NCBI GenBank assembly: GCA_030148625.1 | Contig: JASBTC010000363.1 | Coordinates: 1 to 8,054, forward strand | Length of the DNA: 8,054 nucleotides | Origin: Sphingobium sp. | GTDB taxonomy: Bacteria; Pseudomonadota; Alphaproteobacteria; Sphingomonadales; Sphingomonadaceae | Reading direction: 5' to 3' | In this document: positions 5,784 to 8,054 of the stretch, piece by piece | Layout of the letters: the number at the start of each line of letters is the position of its first letter | Numbering within the stretch: the stretch's first letter is position 1 | The notes under the pieces: generated by a model | Database searches by the model: none | What the model saw: only the letters and a program-made list of their open reading frames with translations | What the model was told of the DNA's origin: nothing | Position numbers and translations under genes: made by a program

Positions 5784-6863
5784 ATGGCGACGACCGCAGA
5801 ATATGGGCTGGGCGAACACAGCTTTCCGCGCGGCTGGTTCATGATCGCCGCCGCCGCCGAGCTCGAGGGCACCACGCCGCTTCCCGTGCGCTTCTTCGGG
5901 CGCGATCGCATCCTGTATCGCGGCGAATCGGGGCAGGCCTATCTGGTCGATGCCTATTGCCCGCACATGGGCGCGCATCTGGCCAAGAACCAGACGAGCT
6001 TCGTGATCCGCGACAAGGAACATGTGCAGGGCGATTCGATCCGCTGCCCCTATCATGGCTGGCGTTTCGGCCCCGACGGGACGTGCAACCAGATCCCCTA
6101 TTCGCCGCAGAAGATCCCGGCGGCCGCGCGGCTGGAGACCTGGCCGGTGATCGAGCGCGCGGGCTGCATCTGGATGTGGCACGATCCCGAGGGGCTGGAG
6201 CCCGAATATGACCTTCCGCCCTTCGAGGAATATGAACAGCCGCATTGGGTGAAATGGGAACTCGATCAGTTGGGCGAGCTTGCCAGCCATCCCGTCGAGA
6301 TCCTCGACAATATGGCGGACCGCGCGCATTTCGAGCCCGTCCACGGCAACGACAAGGTCGATGTCTTCGAAAATGATTTCGACGGGCACCGCATCGTTCA
6401 GCGTCTGCGCGCCGGTCATCGCACCTTGCAGGGCGACGCGCCGCTGGAAACCGATACCTGGTATACCGGCCCCGGCATCCTGCAGTCGCGCATGTCGGGC
6501 CAGTTCCCGGCGATCATCATGATCACGCACACGCCCATCGACGACGGCGTGGTGAAGGTGTGGCACGGGTTGCTGGTCAAGGTTCCCAATGCCGAGCCGA
6601 CGGCCGAGGACACCGCCATGGCGCGCGCCTATCAGGCGGCCGCCTGCGCCGCCTTCGCGCAGGATTTCGAGATCTGGTCGAACAAGAAGCCGTGCATCAA
6701 CCCGATGGCGGTGCAGGGCGACGGGCCGGTGGGCAAGCTGAGGATCTGGTACCGCCAGTTCTACAATCCCCGCGCGCGGGCGCAGGAGTTCCAGGCGCGC
6801 GTCAACGGCACGCACATCACGCGCGGAACATTGTCCGCGCCGTTCGAACAGAAAGTCGCCTGA
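5784..6863 (+). CDS. Rieske non-heme iron oxygenase, KshA-like
   Basis: The product has 359 residues and two domains. The N-terminal Rieske [2Fe-2S] ligands are C59-x-H61 and C88-x-x-H91, with 26 residues between. The catalytic domain carries N176-M-A-D179 and H182-F-E-P-V-H187, with D294 in DFEIWSNKK as the likely third iron ligand; D179 is the usual electron bridge. This layout and the DFEIW motif resemble oxygenase components of the 3-ketosteroid 9-alpha-hydroxylase (KshA) group. Such enzymes hydroxylate alicyclic rings using O2 and electrons from a separate reductase, which is not in this window. The ATG at 5784 follows GAGAGGG by 6 nt; the frame stays open 38 codons further upstream, but that stretch is the control region. 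The next gene starts 33 nt downstream, so it leads an operon with the two SDRs. The steroid substrate is inferred only. Confidence 0.92.
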   Translation: MATTAEYGLGEHSFPRGWFMIAAAAELEGTTPLPVRFFGRDRILYRGESGQAYLVDAYCPHMGAHLAKNQTSFVIRDKEHVQGDSIRCPYHGWRFGPDGTCNQIPYSPQKIPAAARLETWPVIERAGCIWMWHDPEGLEPEYDLPPFEEYEQPHWVKWELDQLGELASHPVEILDNMADRAHFEPVHGNDKVDVFENDFDGHRIVQRLRAGHRTLQGDAPLETDTWYTGPGILQSRMSGQFPAIIMITHTPIDDGVVKVWHGLLVKVPNAEPTAEDTAMARAYQAAACAAFAQDFEIWSNKKPCINPMAVQGDGPVGKLRIWYRQFYNPRARAQEFQARVNGTHITRGTLSAPFEQKVA

Positions 6864-6896
6864 GCGCGACGCTACTTACAAGGACAGGAGAAGATT

Positions 6897-7685
6897 TTGG
6901 CCAGACTGGATGGCAAGGTGGCGATCGTCACCGGTGCGGCGCAGGGCATGGGGGCCGCGACCGCGCGGCTTTTCGCCGTGGAGGGCGCGAAAGTGGTGCT
7001 CGCCGACATAGTGGAGGACAAGGGCAAGGCGACCGCCGCCGAGATCGGCGATGCGGCATTGTTCGTGAAGCATGACGTGCGGTCCGAACAGGATTGGGCG
7101 GCTTTGGTCGCCGCCGCGGTCGCGCATTTCGGCAAGCTCGACATCCTCGTCAACAATGCAGCGATCGTGCATTATTCGCCGATCGAGGCGATGTCGGCCG
7201 AGGATATCGAGCGCGTGCTCTCGATCAATGTGCTCGGCGTGATCCTGGGCGCGAAACATGCCGCGCCGGAGATGACGAAGGCCGGGCGCGGCGTGATCGT
7301 CAACATCTCGTCGGTCGACGGCCTGCGCGGCTGCAACGGCCTCACTGCCTATACCGCCAGCAAATGGGCGGTGCGCGGTCTGTCCAAATCGCTCGCCTAT
7401 GAACTCGGCCCGCGCGGCGTGCGCGTGTGCAGCGTCCATCCCGGCGGCGTGAACACGCAAATGGGCAATCCCGCGGGGCTGAGCGGCGATGCGCTCAACA
7501 CCGGCTATGAGCGCGTCCCGCTCCAGCGCATCGGCGAGCCCGAGGAGATTGCGCGCGCGAGCCTGTTCATCGCGTCGGACGAGGCGAGCTATATCACCGG
7601 CGCCGAGCTGGCGGTCGATGGCGGCTGGTCCGCCGGCTATTATCAGTCGATGCTGCCGGGCGCGCCGACCAGCCTGGGCCTATGA
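6897..7685 (+). CDS. NAD(H)-type SDR, hydroxysteroid-dehydrogenase-like, TTG start
   Basis: This 262-residue SDR has all expected residues: TGAAQGMG at 12-19, D37 in VVLADI (NAD(H) type), D60, NNAA at 86-89, N111, S139, Y152 and K156 (YTASK), then PGG at 182-184. The stretch around VVLADIVEDKGKATAAEIGD and the D60-V region resembles bacterial 3-alpha/20-beta-hydroxysteroid dehydrogenases, which supports alcohol/ketone interconversion on a polycyclic substrate; the exact position is unknown. Translation starts at TTG (6897), supported by ACAGGAG ending 6 nt upstream and by the normal SDR N-terminus ARLDGKVAIVTG; no ATG fits. It lies 33 nt after the Rieske gene and overlaps the next SDR by 4 bases (ATGA), so the three are one operon. 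The rare TTG start may lower its yield relative to neighbours. Confidence 0.93.
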   Translation: MARLDGKVAIVTGAAQGMGAATARLFAVEGAKVVLADIVEDKGKATAAEIGDAALFVKHDVRSEQDWAALVAAAVAHFGKLDILVNNAAIVHYSPIEAMSAEDIERVLSINVLGVILGAKHAAPEMTKAGRGVIVNISSVDGLRGCNGLTAYTASKWAVRGLSKSLAYELGPRGVRVCSVHPGGVNTQMGNPAGLSGDALNTGYERVPLQRIGEPEEIARASLFIASDEASYITGAELAVDGGWSAGYYQSMLPGAPTSLGL

Positions 7686-8054
7686 GCCGGCTCGACGGCA
7701 AGGTCGCGATCGTCACCGGCGCCGGCCAGGGCGTCGGGCGTGGCATCGCTGTCGCGCTCGCCGCGCGCGGCGCCGCCGTGGCCTTGCTCGGCCGGACGGT
7801 TGCCAAGCTCGACACGGTCGCCGCAGAGATCGGCGACGGTGCGGTCGCCTTTGCGTGCGACGTCAAGGATGCCGCGGCGGTCCGCGCGACCGTCGATGCC
7901 GTCGCGGATCGCTTCGGCGGCATCGACATCCTCGTCAACAATGCACAGGAAGTGCCGCTCGGCCCGCTGCTCTCGGTCAGCGACGAGGCGTTCGCAGCGG
8001 GCTTCACATCGGGCCCGCTCGCCAGCTTCCGCTTCATGAAGGCTTGCCATCCCC
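7682..8054 (+). CDS. SDR family protein, partial (C-terminus beyond window), NADP(H)-type with altered Asn
   Basis: The first 124 residues are present; the right edge cuts the gene before the catalytic Ser and Tyr. Visible are TGAGQGVG (12-19), R38 after the second strand (LLGRTV, favouring NADP(H)), D60, and NNAQ at 86-89 in place of NNAG. By alignment with the preceding SDR (Ser-to-Asn spacing of 11), the catalytic Asn position holds T109 (GFTSG). Its first residues are nearly identical to the preceding SDR (RLDGKVAIVTGA), so the two may be old paralogues, but the cofactor residues differ. ATG 7682 overlaps the upstream TGA (ATGA), so translation is likely coupled. The last bases read ACHP, a normal SDR continuation, so the cut seems simple. 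Confidence 0.88.
   Translation, partial: MSRLDGKVAIVTGAGQGVGRGIAVALAARGAAVALLGRTVAKLDTVAAEIGDGAVAFACDVKDAAAVRATVDAVADRFGGIDILVNNAQEVPLGPLLSVSDEAFAAGFTSGPLASFRFMKACHP

Noticed and set aside
5781..6815. A 344-codon minus-strand open frame opposite the Rieske gene.
   Set aside because: The opposite strand carries both Rieske metal motifs and a good ribosome-binding site; this frame is a compositional shadow.

Overview
The window is GC-rich, densely packed bacterial DNA with strong G/C preference at third codon positions. Its gene types (KshA-like Rieske oxygenase, SnoaL-like protein, sulfotransferase-family protein, several short-chain dehydrogenases, LLM flavin enzyme) are a combination familiar from sphingomonad alphaproteobacteria such as Sphingomonas, Novosphingobium and Sphingobium. 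That assignment is inference from gene content and protein style; no marker gene is present. Eight genes are complete and two are cut by the window edges.

Layout, left to right. (a) 1-133, minus strand: the first ~35 codons of a luciferase-like (LLM) flavin-dependent monooxygenase. The sequence then changes, within about 40 bases of the left edge, into an exact reverse-complement copy of part of the next gene. (b) 272-1036, plus: a classical NAD-type SDR. (c) 1044-2666, minus: a two-gene unit with a sulfotransferase-family gene followed 3 nt later by a SnoaL/NTF2-like gene; the unit converges on the SDR with a 7-nt gap. (d) 2775-3905, minus: a LuxR-type regulator with a large N-terminal sensor-like region. 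(e) 3959-4903, plus: an HSL-family alpha/beta hydrolase, divergent from the regulator across only 53 bp. (f) 4867-5643, minus: an SDR-fold protein that has lost the catalytic Tyr and Asn; its 3' end overlaps the hydrolase 3' end by 37 bp. (g) 5784-8054, plus: a Rieske oxygenase, an NAD-type SDR with a TTG start, and a third plus-strand SDR coupled to it by an ATGA overlap and cut by the right edge.

The genes look like part of a catabolic cluster for a hydrophobic polycyclic or alicyclic compound, with a steroid or terpenoid as the best guess. The Rieske enzyme would hydroxylate the ring, the SDRs would interconvert alcohols and ketones, the SnoaL-like protein would isomerise, hydrate or dehydrate, the hydrolase would cut an ester or lactone, and the LuxR protein would regulate. 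The substrate cannot be read from the sequence. No ferredoxin or reductase partner for the Rieske enzyme lies in the window.

No tRNA, rRNA, CRISPR array, transposase or phage gene was seen, and no gene-free stretch exceeds 300 bases. The points most worth a second look are the inverted 39-bp copy at the left edge, the SDR with a Ser in place of the catalytic Tyr, the possible new oxidation pathway, and the two divergent control regions.
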